Part shown: piece after piece, positions 43,363 through 55,075 of the stretch
How positions within the stretch are numbered: the first letter of the stretch is position 1
How the letters are laid out: the number at the start of each line of letters is the position of its first letter
The notes under the pieces: generated by a model
Told to the model about the DNA's origin: nothing
The model's input: the letters and a program-made list of their open reading frames with translations, nothing else
Databases searched by the model: none
Assembly: GCA_021186555.1 (NCBI GenBank)
Contig: JAJKFL010000005.1
Span: forward strand, 50,623,635-50,687,634
Direction: 5' to 3'
Length of the DNA: 64,000 nt
Source of the DNA: Reticulitermes speratus
Lineage: Eukaryota > Arthropoda > Insecta > Blattodea > Rhinotermitidae
Translations under genes and position numbers: made by a program

Positions 43363-43606
43363 CGGGGCGAGAAACGAAAAAAAAAATATTTCGTGTAGTT
43401 GTATCTCTGTTTATACTACATGTCCTGCCTATCTCTCCTTATTAATCAAGATATTACTACATGAAGAATGCTAATAATGACAATTTTCACGTAATTCTCT
43501 CAGTTCCATACTACGTTTCCGTTAGGTCCAGGTGTCATCCGCAGCACATCTGTTCCCAACTTTCTCACACCTTGCTCTTCCTCCAGTGATCAGAGGTGGT
43601 GTGCAG
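43363..43606. other. Unassigned, pyrimidine-rich at its end
   Basis: CTTGCTCTTCCTCCAG at 43571-43586 could serve as a 3' splice site. Otherwise nothing is recognised. Confidence 0.35.
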
Positions 43607-43717
43607 GGTGTTGAACCAGGCGCTGACACGCAACTGGCCATGCCCTATTTCGAGGTGCGTCCCACACGCTTGGAGACAGGAGGAACTTGCGTGGAAGGCT
43701 TGACCTGTGTCTGCCGA
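43607..43717 (+). CDS. Weak candidate internal exon (37 codons)
   Basis: Between GTGCAG and GTGAGC an exact multiple of three reads GVEPGADTQLAMPYFEVRPT then RLETGGTCVEGLTCVCR. It would fit in phase 0 between the two better-supported exons. Against it, a nearer AG with a better pyrimidine tract lies 20 bp upstream and would give a stop in that phase, and direct joining of the flanking exons reads more smoothly. It could be an exon of another transcript or chance. Confidence 0.2.
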
Positions 43718-44065
43718 GTGAGCACTGCAATGAATTGCGTTAGATGTAGTGTATGCGACGTTTCAAGAGTTGGTCTTGTCGTGTCCTATTTGTAGCCCAG
43801 ATGATTGTCAGTGGACTGACATTTTTCTCCTTGGTCTGTTCGATATTCTTTAAAGTGGTGCCGATCGAACCAGGAAGCCTTTCAGTATTAATGTAGTATA
43901 CCACCCATGTGACGTACTGGTTAACATGACTGAATCATGTTTCCGAATTCTTTTTTATCGTTTATAGGAATGTAGAAGGTAGAACGGGGTAGTATCGGCG
44001 ACTGTAATAAATCTGAAGTCGTTAAAACCGTAAAAGAACACTAGAAAATGTTTCCATCCCCTTAT
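43718..44065. other. Unassigned
   Basis: No gene or repeat recognised. Confidence 0.4.
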
Positions 44066-44485
44066 GCTGTCTGCAGAATGTATCGTGTGGGTGATTGGCT
44101 GCAGTTTCTGCAGGCTTGTGTTGTTAGCAGAGTGGATCATGCGGGTGATTGCCTGCAGTTTCTGCGTACTTGTGCTGTCTGCAGAATGGATCATGCGGGT
44201 GATTGCCTGCAGTTTCTGCGTGCTTGTTCTGTCTGCAGAATGGATCATGCGTGTGATTGCCTGCAGTTTCTGCGTGCTTGTGCTGTCTGCAGAATGGATC
44301 ATGCGTGTGATTGCCTGCAGTTTCTGCGTGCTTGTGCTGTCTGCAGAATGGATCGTGCGTGTGATTGCCTGCAGTTTCTGCGTACTTGTGCTGTCTGCAG
44401 AAAGGATCGTGCGTGTGATTGCCTGCAGTTTCTGCATGCTTGTCCTGTCTGCAGAATGGATCATGCATGAGATTGCTTGCAGTGA
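44066..44485. repeat. 54-bp minisatellite, about 7 copies
   Basis: The unit GTGCTTGTGCTGTCTGCAGA + ATGGATCATGCGTGTGATTG + CCTGCAGTTTCTGC repeats. Being 18 codons long it keeps ORFs open on both strands (for example ACAVCRMDHACDCLQFLR). I regard these as artefacts because both strands are equally open. Confidence 0.93.
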
Positions 44486-45206
44486 GGTTGAGAGCCGAAA
44501 ACTAGGCTAAAAAACGTAATTAGTCAATTACCTCAATCTTCTATCATCGTCGTCGAATGTCTCCGTTCTGCTTCATTCTTTATGGCTTCTCTGCTGGCTA
44601 GTCTTCCAGGAGAAAATGTTGTCAGGTCTTCCCATAATTCTGTATCTTTTTTTTTTTTGTGCAAAGTTACTTTCCGTGTTGATGTAACGACATGCGACTT
44701 GGCACAATGCATTGCGAAGTGACAAGTAGTGACATCTGTCATTTTCTTATCTGTGTACGACGTTTCTGAACTTCCAGAATTGTGTCTTCTGTAATTCGTA
44801 TTTCCTCCTGATTTCGTTCGTTTACACTGAACAGAAGGCCAAGTGTGAGATTTTAGACTCTCACGGCCGTGACTGTGAAGATTGTCACCTGGAATGTGAC
44901 AACGTGTAGTCTGGTAGATATCGACGGTTATGAGGAGCCTTCGTCTTTACGGCAGAATAATTATTAACCCGGAACGTGACGTTAGCAGGTTCGTCTGAAA
45001 CGTCAACAGATATACCAGACAACAAGGCTCGTTACATTTCAAATATAATATTAATCCTGAAGTTACGAAATACAGATCTTCACATGGCGTAAGGATTGTG
45101 GGGCATTGAACTTTGTGTAATTGTCGCTAAAAACAATACAACGTTAAAAATGATTTTAATTGTTCTGAGCTACAACTGCTGTCCGAAACATATTTCTGAG
45201 CTAGGG
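44486..45206. other. Unassigned; GAAACGTC half-core near 44993-45010
   Basis: GGTTCGTCTGAAACGTCAAC resembles the fragment at 3920. No gene is seen. Confidence 0.35.
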
Positions 45207-45425
45207 GCAGGCCAGGATAGCTCAGTCGATATAGTGACTACACTGCGGGCTGGACGACTGAGAAATAGGGGTTTGATTCCCAAGAGGGGGCCAGGTCGGC
45301 ACTGTGGCCCAACCAGCCTTCTGTTCAATGGTATTAGGGGACCTCTCGCCTGAGGTAAGGCGACCTCAGCGTGAAGCTGACAACTTATCCTTCCGAAGGA
45401 ATCTACTGCAGTTGGTAACCATCGA
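45207..45425 (+). mobile_element. SINE family 1, strongly diverged
   Basis: GGCCAGGATAGCTCAGTCGA is a good head and GGTTTGATTCCCAAG a B-box. The 3' half departs from the family (GGCGACCTCAGCGTGAAGC), resembling the variant at 20695. Confidence 0.75.
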
Positions 45426-46235
45426 CCAACGTATACGGTGTATAACCCAAAAGACATCGCAGCCTCAAAATGCAACCAGAAAGTTGGATCACTTCCCTCC
45501 ATCTAAACCCGACTTTCAGAATGAATGGCATTTCTCCTCCACGCCAATACGCCTTAATGATATTCACTTAAAGTTATGGTCCGTGTTGTATGGTCTAATT
45601 TAGACCAAAACGTAATTCGATCAGTTAGCCTTCACAGGTAGCTGACGTACAAAGATGCATAGAAATCCGTAGTGTGACGTAATGACAGACTAAAAGATGA
45701 CTTGCGTAACGCGCCTAAAAGTACCGTCAGTCAGTGAATGAAATTTAGCCAGTCCCATTAGCGACAGAAAGTATGAAAATTGTGGTTACAAATCCAGCTG
45801 CTGGTTCGGAAATAATTTTTAGAGTTCGCGTGTGAATTGTGCTTGAGGCATCTTTGTTGGTGTTATATGGTAAATCTTTTGTGAGACCTTCTGACCGCAA
45901 TAGTTGCCTGTATTGCATTACCATAGTGTACAATTAAGACTTTTATCAAGTAGCCGTAAAAGGAAGTTGCTATGTGGACATGAATCATCAGTCATGTTGA
46001 GAACTAGTGTCAACATTCTTCAAGCTGCACGGTCTGAGCTGGTTTGGTGAGCGTTGAAGTGTGTATGTGTATATTGCATTTGTGTGACTTAGTTCAGTGT
46101 TGCTGTGGAGGTACTAGGCCTTTAAAATGGACCGGAATCTTTTTATCGTTTATTAATTTAATTAGTTTATTTTATTTAATTATTAATTTTATTAATTTTT
46201 ATTAATTTTTATTAATTATTAGTTTAATTTATTAA
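45426..46235. other. Unassigned; (TTAAT)n-like AT tract before the array
   Basis: TTATTAATTTTATTAATTTT repeats at 46140-46230 provide TTAA sites. No gene is seen. Confidence 0.4.
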
Positions 46236-48455
46236 CCCTTTAAAGATGAGAATTAACCTCAGTTATAGTTCAGGATTAAGTCCGTACCGCGCAGTAAACA
46301 CAATCCGTCTCGGTTATAAAAATCAGTCAGTTAATGCAGTATAGGGAAATAATCGCTGTTTGTTCTGAGATCCACACAAAACACATAAATACAGTCCGTA
46401 CCGCGCAGTAAACACACTCCGTCTCAGTTATACAAACCAGTCAGTTAATGCTGTACAGTGAAATAATCGCTGTTTGTTCTGAGATCCACACAAAACACAT
46501 AAATACAGTCCGTACCGCGCAGTAAACACACTCCGTCTCAGTTATACAAACCAGTCAGTTAATGTTGTACAGTGAAATAATCGCTGTTTGTTCTGAGATC
46601 CACACAAAACACATAAATACAGTCCGTACCGCGCAGTAAACACACTCCGTCTCAGTTATACAAACCAGTCAGTTAATGCTGTACAGTGAAATAATCGCTG
46701 TTTGTTCTGAGATCCACACAAAACACATAAATACAGTCCGTACCGCGCAGTAAACACACTCCGTCTCAGTTATACAAACCAGTCAGTTAATGCTGTACAG
46801 TGAAATAATCGCTGTTTGTTCTGAGATCCACACAAAACACATAAATACAGTCCGTACCGCGCAGTAAACACACTCCGTCTTAGTTATACAAACCAGTCAG
46901 TTAATGCTGTACAGTGAAATAATCGCTGTTTGTTCTGAGATCCACACAAAACACATAAATACAGTCCGTACCGCGCAGTAAACACACTCCGTCTCAGTTA
47001 TACAAACCAGTCAGTTAATGCTGTACAGTGAAATAATCGCTGTTTGTTCTGAGATCCACACAAAACACATAAATACAGTCCGTACCGCGCAGTAAACACA
47101 CTCCGTCTCAGTTATACAAACCAGTCAGTTAATGCTGTACAGTGAAATAATCGCTGTTTGTTCTGAGATCCACACAAAACACATAAATACAGTCCGTACC
47201 GCGCAGTAAACACACTCCGTCTCAGTTATACAAACCAATCAGTTAATGCTGTACAGTGAAATAATCGCTGTTTGTTCTGAGATCCACACAAAACACATAA
47301 ATACAGTCCGTACCGCGCAGTAAACACACTCCGTCTCAGTTATACAAACCAGTCAGTTAATGTTGTACAGTGAAATAATCGCTGTTTGTTCTGAGATCCA
47401 CACAAAACACATAAATACACTGTGTGGGCAGAACGTAGAATTTGTGAATGTTAAACCTGAATTATATATAAAGATCCAGTCCGTACCGCGCAGTAAACAC
47501 ACTCCGTCTCAGTTATACAAACCAGTCAGTTAATGTTGTACAGTGAAATAATCGCTGTTTGTTCTGAGATCCACATAAATACAGTCCGTACCGCGCAGTA
47601 AACACACTCCGTCTCAGTTATACAAACCAGTCAGTTAATGTTGTACAGTGAAATAATCGCTGTTTGTTCTGAGATCCACACAAAACACATAAATACAGTC
47701 CGTACCGCGCAGTAAACACACTCCGTCTCAGTTATACAAACCAGTCAGTTAATGTTGTACAGTGAAATAATCGCTGTTTGTTCTGAGATCCACACAAAAC
47801 ACATAAATACAGTCCGTACCGCGCAGTAAACACACTCCGTCTCAGTTATACAAACCAGTCAGTTAATGTTGTACAGTGAAATAATCGCTGTTTGTTCTGA
47901 GATCCACACAAAACACATAAATACAGTCCGTACCGCGCAGTAAACACACTCCGTCTCAGTTATACAAACCAGTCAGTTAATGTTGTACAGTGAAATAATC
48001 GCTGTTTGTTCTGAGATCCACACAAAACACATAAATACAGTCCGTACCGCGCAGTAAACACACTCCGTCTCAGTTATACAAACCAGTCAGTTAATGCTGT
48101 ACAGTGAAATAATCGCTGTTTGTTCTGAGATCCACACAAAACACATAAATACAGTCCGTACCGCGCAGTAAACACACTCCGTCTCAGTTATACAAACCAG
48201 TCAGTTAATGCTGTACAGTGAAATAATCGCTGTTTGTTCTGAGATCCACACAAAACACATAAATACAGTCCGTACCGCGCAGTAAACACACTCCGTCTCA
48301 GTTATACAAACCAGTCAGTTAATGCTGTACAGTGAAATAATCGCTGTTTGTTCTGAGATCCACACAAAACGAATAAATACACTGTGTGGGCAGAACGTAG
48401 AGTTGTTGAATGTTAAACATGGTGGTACATATAGTAACCACTGGGCCATAAGGTT
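46236..48455 (-). repeat. 114-bp satellite array 2, inside piggyBac-like MITE ends
   Basis: TTAA then CCCTTTAAAGATGAG opens the array, and GGTGGTACATATAGTAACCA, then CTGGGCCATAAGG before TTTTAA, closes it, matching the inverted left end of the element at 27487. About 18 units are in reverse orientation to array 1. Near 47415-47480 it carries the same internal junction as array 1 (ACACTGTGTGGGCAGAACGT then TATATATAAAGATCCAGTCC), dividing about ten units from eight. Confidence 0.87.
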
Positions 48456-48644
48456 TTAATGACCATTAGATGCAGTAAATTGTCAAAACAAGCTCGTTCT
48501 TACAAAAATATTGTGAACTGTAAGTGGATGATTTTTGGAACATGTTGGGTGCAGAATAACGAACTTTTATTGAGAGTAGTATTGTATTTGACCATCATTA
48601 GTAAATGTTTATGATTTATTTAACTAAACGAAAAACAGTGAAAT
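48456..48644. other. Unassigned
   Basis: No feature recognised. Confidence 0.4.
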
Positions 48645-49391
48645 TTATTTTTCCCCCATGGTGCGACAGCCCCTAGTGGGCCAGGGCCTCCTCATTATTG
48701 AGGCTTCACTATCACACTCAGACACACCACACTCGGTAGGACTCCTCTGAATGAGTGACCAGCCCGTCGCAGAGACCTCTACCTGACAGCACACAACAAT
48801 CACAAGAGACAGACATCCAAACCTCCGGCGGGATTCGAACCCGCAATCCCAGCAAACTGGACTAAAATTTAAGGAAGAAACTAGTAAAGTGCTACATTTG
48901 GAGCATAGCTTTGTATGGTGCTGAAACGTGGACACTTCGGAAAGTGGATCAGAAGTATCTGGAAAGTTTTGAAATGTGGTGCTGGAGAAGAATGGAGAAG
49001 ATCATTTGGACCGATCGTGTGAGAAATGAAGAAGTATTATACAGAGTTAAGGAGGAGAGGAATATCGTACATACAATAAAAAGAAGAAAGACTAACTGGA
49101 TTGGTCACATCTTGCGTAGAAACTGCCTTCTGAAACATGTGATTGAAGGAAAGTTAGAGGGAAGGATAGAAATGACGGGAAGACGAGGGAGAAGACGTAA
49201 GCAGCTACTGGATGACCTTAAGGAAAAGAGAAGATAATGGAAATTGAAAGAGGAAGCACTAGATCGCACTCAATGGAGAACACACTTTGGAAGAGGCTAC
49301 GGACCTGTCGTAAGACAGACTACAGAATGAATGAATCCCAGCAAGCGAGCAGCCGCAGACCCACGCCTTAGACCGCGCGGCCACTGGGATG
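48645..49391 (-). mobile_element. SINE family A, antisense, split by a LINE
   Basis: The left part, 48645-48855, runs from the T-rich tail to the B-box (GGGATTCGAACCCGCAATCC). The right part, 49345-49391, is the head (GCCTTAGACCGCGCGGCCAC). The interruption is a LINE with its own duplication. Confidence 0.93.
48856..49333 (+). mobile_element. LINE 3' end, 5'-truncated, in a SINE
   Basis: AATCCCAGCAA flanks it (48845-48855, 49334-49344). The plus strand encodes KCYIWSIALYGAETWTLRK, then MWCWRRMEKIIWTDRVRNEE, NWIGHILRRN and GRRGRRRKQLLDDLKEKRR; after one TAA it continues WKLKEEALDRTQWR and GYGPVVRQTTE. This is the post-reverse-transcriptase tail of a non-LTR element, with a single stop, hence young. 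It ends at AATGAATG. Confidence 0.93.
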
Positions 49392-50045
49392 TGCAATGTA
49401 TATCTGGCGTCAAACATTCGGATGATCAGTGGATAATGACTTGGAAGGCCAACAAATTAAGAACATCATCCAGAACAGCTAGAGTTTATTGAAAACCGAT
49501 ACTTTGTTTTCGGTACGCAACATGTTTCGCTCCTAACTGGCCATCATCATGGTTTGGAGAGCATTTGAAGGGAAGCGGCCGTGGTTCAATTTAAAGTATT
49601 ATCCCAGGAATTTGCCTGGAAGAACAGAGGAAAATCTCGAAACACCTCAGTGTATTCTTCGGTTCGAGATGTAAACCTGGGACTTCCAGAAAAAAAAACC
49701 GTGAGTGCTGCCTTCTGGACAATGACGTTCGATCTGTATGAACTGCAGAGGAAACGTTGCCGCAACGTCGAGAGGTATAGTGATGAACATGTGCGGGGAA
49801 TCCCGGAATAATCTGTCGTGGCCTGTTTAAAGGCATTCGCATAGTTAACCTGAAGGAACCGAGGTAGCTGAAGAAAGAAGATATCGGGTGCGTTAAAAAC
49901 GTGTGTTTTGTTTGCTTTTGACGTCTGTCAGCAATAACTGAATCTGTTCTCGTTAAGATGGATTAGGCATATCAGGTTGATCCTCAGTGTCATGGCCGCC
50001 ATACTTTGTATTCAGATTAGGCTTGTTAAGTTAGTGCTAAAAGCC
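49392..50045. other. Hammerhead-like fragment (49510-49560) and an unnamed repeat (49581-49820)
   Basis: On the minus strand ATGATGATGGCC...GAGCGAAACATGTTGCG has the 3' core but a C-to-A change in CTGATGA. The plus-strand ORF QEFAWKNRGKSRNTS resembles a repeat-encoded peptide I associate with cockroach predictions; I cannot place its family. No gene. Confidence 0.4.
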
Positions 50046-50132
50046 CGTGCCTGACAGGCGGTTAGACGCCGGCCTCTCGCTGTGGAGTCTCATGCCAGTC
50101 CGTGTGGGATTTGTGGTGGTGAAAGTCGCACT

Positions 50133-50530
50133 AGTTTTCCTCCTGTCGCTCCTTGCGGAGCATAGGGCCTCCTTTCAGAGGTTTCTTGGTCTGGAGGTGT
50201 GCAATCTGTAGTGGGTGACCAGTCCACTGACCACACAAGTTCTACTCATCCTGATATGACTGCCAGAGCCATCTAGCCGTCAATCAGGAGACTTGGATGA
50301 GAAATGGCCGCTGAATTTTGCTTACGAAACATCTCAATTCATGCCCGTAAGGTTCTTTTACATGCCGTAAATCTACGACATGGGACCGACGGCTTTACTT
50401 CCCCTCCGAAGGAAGTGTTGTGCTACGGATTTTTATCACCCTTAAAAATCCATCGACCTCGGCCGGGATCGAGCCCGCAAACCTTGGGTCCAGTGGCGAG
50501 CACGCTAACCACTAGTCCACCGAGGGCGAC
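50133..50530 (-). mobile_element. SINE family B, antisense, nested
   Basis: GAAAGTCGCACT flanks it (50121-50132, 50531-50542). The head in antisense is GCTAACCACTAGTCCACCG and the B-box GGGATCGAGCCCGC. Confidence 0.95.
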
Positions 50531-50577
50531 GAAAGTCGCACTGGGACAGGTTTTTATCCGAGTACTTCTGTTTTCCC

Positions 50578-50817
50578 CGGTGGTCTGCGGCCGTTCGCTT
50601 ACTAGGATCGTGGGTTTGAATCCCACCTAGGGCATGGATGTCTGTCTTTTGTGAGTGTTGTGTCTTGTCAGGTAGAGGTCTCTGCGACGGGCTGATCACT
50701 CGTCCAGAGGAGTCCTACCGAGTGTGGTGTGTCTGAGTGTGTGTGATCATGAAACCTCGACGAAACGAGGAGGCCCAGGCCCATATAAGGCTGTCGAGCC
50801 ATAGAAAACAAATAAAA
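50578..50817 (+). mobile_element. SINE family A, nested, partly lacking its head
   Basis: ACTTCTGTTTTCCC flanks it (50564-50577, 50818-50831). It begins inside the head (GGTCTGCGGCCGTTCGCTTA) and runs through GGGCTGTCGAGCCATAG to an A-rich tail. That ending resembles family B, so the A and B families may share a 3' end. Confidence 0.93.
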
Positions 50818-50917
50818 ACTTCTGTTTTCCCGTGTCATTCTTATTCTACACAATCTCCGCACTCATTCGTGACCGACGCTATATAATATTAGCAATTGAC
50901 AGTGTCGTTAAATATCA

Positions 50918-52277
50918 CACTTAAAATTTTACTGCTAAAATTCGGACACATCGTGTGCCATTTCTCCTTCTTTTATTTCAGTAAATAAGCCTTAAATTGT
51001 GATAATATTGAAATTGGACGAGCTGCGGTCGTTAGCGGAACATGCCCACGCTCGAGTTTCGTGTAGAGAATAACCAATCGCGCGAGAGTAGAAATTCGCG
51101 AATCTTTGATTTCATGCCAATTACGGAAAATGTAGGTCGTGTGCACTGACGTTGTGTAAAATAGTTCGTTGCCGTAAGCACGCACTTATGTGCGTGCTTA
51201 TTTGTGTGTGGCTGAACAGTACTGGAGATCTGAAAGTGAACGGCTTGTAGCATGATCGTCGTTCCGGATGAAATATATGTGTTCCACGCCGTCGAAATTT
51301 CGAGAGTGCGTGGTACATATGATGCTTGTGTTTTTTTAAAATTTCTCGTTGCTTAGAACAAGATAAATTCGTTAGAGAAAAGCTGTGTGGACGCATTCTC
51401 ACAAAACTGTGCTGAAAATAATGCAATTTGAAGCCGCAGTAACCCCCCCCCCCCCCCCCCCCCCCACACACACACCCCACTCCTCTGTGATTTAAAAGTA
51501 TGTGGGAAGCTTGAAATGTTATAGCTATTTGCATATTTTCTCTCTGTCTACCAATTATTATTCCTTGTTTCACTGACGTTAGACCAGCTGTTTCGCTCTA
51601 GGAGCTGTTTTTATGACGATAATGATGTCGGTTGCAAATTATCGCAGCATGCATTAGACACCCAGGCGTCTTTTATTTTATTGTGTAATATAAACACGAG
51701 CAGTGCAATGCAGCGTCGTAACAAGAAGTCTCCAGCTGACATCTGTGATTGTGGGAGCGATTGCGTTCAACTTCATTGCGTTACCATAATGGCGTCGGTC
51801 AGCCGGGAAAGGTCACCGAGCATGCCGGCTCAAGCAGTAACCTTCTGGCCTGTATTCGGGAGATATTTCGAATGAGGTATTTTGTAATTTTCCTTAGATA
51901 ATTTATATAACTGCCGGAATAGTAGACCTACCTTGGGTCAGGACATGACCACTTCCTTCCATATTCCTTCCAGTTCATTATTCAGTGTTATCCGACGTTG
52001 TATAGTGTGAGTTACTGTCATCGATATTAGATAAGCCATAGATATACGAGGGTTAGTCGAAGACCTTAGAAGTGCCGAAAAAATGATGACCCTCCTGTGT
52101 GCAGCTGTAGGCACAGAAGGTCATTAGCATTGGTTACAAAATGTACTGTGTATGGTAGATTTGGCGGTATGTTGAAAAATGACAAAACTGTACGAAAACT
52201 GTCCGCAGTAAATTAGCTAGTAAAATTTTTTAAAAAGATTTTCATTTGTGTTGCCTACGTTAATAGATGGAAAAGGA
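50918..52277. other. Unassigned; small palindrome and C-run
   Basis: TAAGCACGCAC-TTAT-GTGCGTGCTTA at 51175-51200 is a perfect 11-bp-arm palindrome. A run of about 27 C followed by (AC)n lies at 51440-51475. Several 60-150 codon ORFs overlap without support. Confidence 0.45.
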
Positions 52278-53222
52278 AACATGTTCTGGTTTCAGGCATT
52301 GAGCGTGTTCCTGTTACGGTTTCAGGCATTGAGCGTGTTTCCTGTTCTGGTTTCGGCGTTGAGCGTGTTTCCTGTTCTGGTTTCGGGCATTGAGCGTGTT
52401 TCCTGTTACGATTTCATGGAATTGAGCGTGTTTCCTGTTCTGGTTTCGGGCGTTGAGCGTGTTTCCTGTTACGATTTCATGGAATTGAGCGTGTTTCCTG
52501 TTCTGGTTTCGGGCATTGAGCGTGTTTCCTGTTACGATTTCATGGAATTGAGCGTGTTTCCTGTCCTGGTTTCGGGCGTTGAGCGTGTTTCCTGTTCTGG
52601 TTTCGGGCGTTGAGCGTGTTTCCTTTACGATTTCATGGAATTGAGCTTATTTCCTGTTCTGGTTTCGGGCAATTGAGCGTGTTTCCTGTTCTGGTTTCAG
52701 GCATTGAGCGTGGTTCCTGTTCTGGTTTCAGGCATTGAGCGTGTTTCCTGTTCTGGTTTCGGGCATTGAGCGTGTTTCCTGTTACGATTTCATGGAATTG
52801 AGCGTGTTTCCTGTTCTGGTTTCAGGCATTGAGTGCGTGTTTTTCCTGTTCTGGTTTCGGGCGTTGAGCGTGTTTCCTGTTCTGGTTTCGGGCGTTGAGC
52901 GTGTTTCCTGTTACGATTTCATGGAATTGAGCTTGTTTCCTGTTCTGGTTTCGGGCGTTGAGCGTGTTTCCTGTTCTGGTTTCAGGCATTGAGCGTGTTT
53001 CCTGTTACGATTTCATGGAATTTAGCTTGTTTCCTGTTCTGGTTTCGGGCGTTGAGCGTGTTTCCTTTTACGATTTCATGGAATTTAGCTTGTTTCCTGT
53101 TCTGATTTCGGGCGTTGAGCGTGTTTCCTTTTACGATTTCATGGAATTTAGCTTGTTTCCTGTTCTGGTTTCGGGCGTTGAGCGTGTTTCCTTTTACGAT
53201 TTCATGGAATTGGGCGTGTTTT
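52278..53222. repeat. Alternating 31/32-bp minisatellite, about 30 units
   Basis: Two related units alternate in much of the array: GTTCTGGTTTCGGGCGTTGA + GCGTGTTTCCT (31 bp) and GTTACGATTTCATGGAATTG + AGCGTGTTTCCT (32 bp). A pair is 63 bp, so 85-121 codon ORFs with 21-residue repeats appear; they break when the alternation slips. Confidence 0.93.
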
Positions 53223-53814
53223 CTTTTTCAGTTAATCGTTTCACTTTGGAAGCTGCGTGTTTTCCCTAATACAGGGATTATTAGTTCCGTTCTGCTCAGT
53301 GCTTTTTGTAACGAGATTTATGTAGGGGCCGATACTTCTTTACATCACTGTATGTACTCGTCCTGTAATCTCCATTCCGTTACTGCTTTACATCAAGCTA
53401 TGTACACTTCACAGACATTCATCTGTTTCTAGCTAATACGAAGCAGTAACGATCTCCACTCAACCGCGAATTATCGAATTGCGCTATTGATATTAAAAAC
53501 AGTACATGGGCGTGGCCAGATGTGCGTATGTCAGAGTGAGCTGAGGTGAATACAGAGACATTTGAGGTGGCATGTCTGAGTGTATCGTCTTACGGCGGTG
53601 CCTCTCGCATTCCGTCTTGTTGTTCGCCTTCCGTCTGACAAGCTGTACCCAATAAGATGTTATCTGCTGTGCCTTTCTACCTGTTCTGCGCGTTTCTGCG
53701 TCTTGAATACCGCGCGACTGATTCGCGGCGTTTGGATCCACAAACGTTTGTTGTGTACAGCAGTGCGGTCTGTTGAGACTGCTGTTGTTGGTGCGGTTCA
53801 GGACAGTGAAGGTT
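53223..53814. other. Unassigned
   Basis: A 235-codon plus ORF that starts at 53580 runs into the CCA-rich array. Its unique part (53580-53820) has no recognised domain or splice context, so I do not call it a gene. Confidence 0.35.
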
Positions 53815-55075
53815 CTGAATCTTCTGCAGCACGACCACCACCACTACCAAAATCACCACCACCAAAACAACCACCATTACCACCACTATTACCACCACAC
53901 AACCACCACCACTACCAAAATCACCACCACCACCAAAACAACCACCATTACCACCACCAAAACAACCACTATTACCACCACAACCACCACCACTACCAAA
54001 ATCACCACCACCACCAAAACAACCATGTCCGCCACCACGACCATGACCACAACCACCATTACCACCATCACCACCACCACCACCACTACCAAAATCACCA
54101 CCACCAAATAACCACTATTACCACCACAACCACCACCACTACCAAAATCACCACCACCACCAAAACAACCATGACCGCCACCACGACCATGACCACAACA
54201 CCATTACCACCATCACCACCAAAACAACCACCATTACCACCACCACTACCGTCACCAGCAAAGCCGCCACCACCAAAACCATCATGACTTCCTTCACTAT
54301 CACCACCACCACCAAAACAACCACCACCACCACCACCACCACCACCACCACCACCACCGTCACCAGCAAAGCCACTACCATCAAAACCATCATGACTTCC
54401 TTCACTATCACCACCACCACCAAAACAACCACCGTTACCACCACCACTACCGTCACCAGCAAAGCCGTCACCACCAAAACCATCATGACTTCCTTCACTA
54501 TCACCACCACCACCAAAACAACCACCACCACCACCACCACCACCACCGTCACCAGCAAAGCCACTACCATCAAAACCATCATGACTTCCTTCACTATCAC
54601 CACCACCACCAAAACAACCACCATTACCACCACCACCACCGTCACCAGCAAAGCCACTACCACCAAAACCATCATGACTTCCTTCACTATCACCACCACC
54701 ACCAAAACAACCACCATTACCACCACCACCACCGTCACCAGCAAAGCCACTACCACCAAAACCATCATGACTTCCTTCACTATCACCACCACCACCAAAA
54801 CAACCACCATTACCACCACCACCGTCACCAGCAAAGCCACTACCACCAAAACCATCATGACTTCCTTCACTATCACCACCACCACCAAAACAACCACCAT
54901 TACCACCACCACCATTACCACCACCACCACCGTCACCAGCAAAGCCACTACCATCAAAACCATCATGACTTCTTTCACTATCACCACCACCACCAAAACA
55001 ACCACCATTACCACCACCACCACCGTCACCAGCAAAGCCACTACCACCAAAACCATCATAACTTCCTTCACTCGG
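53815..55075. repeat. (CCA/ACC)n-rich array with a 90-110 bp higher-order unit
   Basis: CACCACCAC-type triplets are organised into units marked by TCATGACTTCCTTCACTATC at about 54284, 54390 and 54486 and onward. Eight to nine such units are visible. Threonine-rich plus ORFs and valine-rich minus ORFs follow from the triplets and are open on both strands. Confidence 0.93.

Larger units (their letters stand above)
50046..50917 (+). mobile_element. SINE family C carrying two nested SINEs
   Basis: The C head (GCCTGACAGGCGGTTAGACG, then GTGGGATTTGTGGTGG) is broken at 50132, resumes at 50531-50577 (GGGACAGGTTTTTATCCGAG), is broken again and resumes at 50818 (ACTTCTGTTTTCCCGTGTC) to end near CGACGCTATATAATATTAGC. 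Both breaks carry perfect target duplications. Confidence 0.93.

Noticed and set aside
44048-44510. Cysteine-rich repeat protein from the 54-bp array
   Set aside because: Plus and minus strands are both open in multiple frames, and there is no start context, signal peptide or splice site.
53580-54287. A 235-codon plus ORF with a unique N-terminus and Pro/His-rich tail
   Set aside because: The tail is the CCA array and the unique part has no recognisable domain or promoter context; I left it unannotated as a gene.
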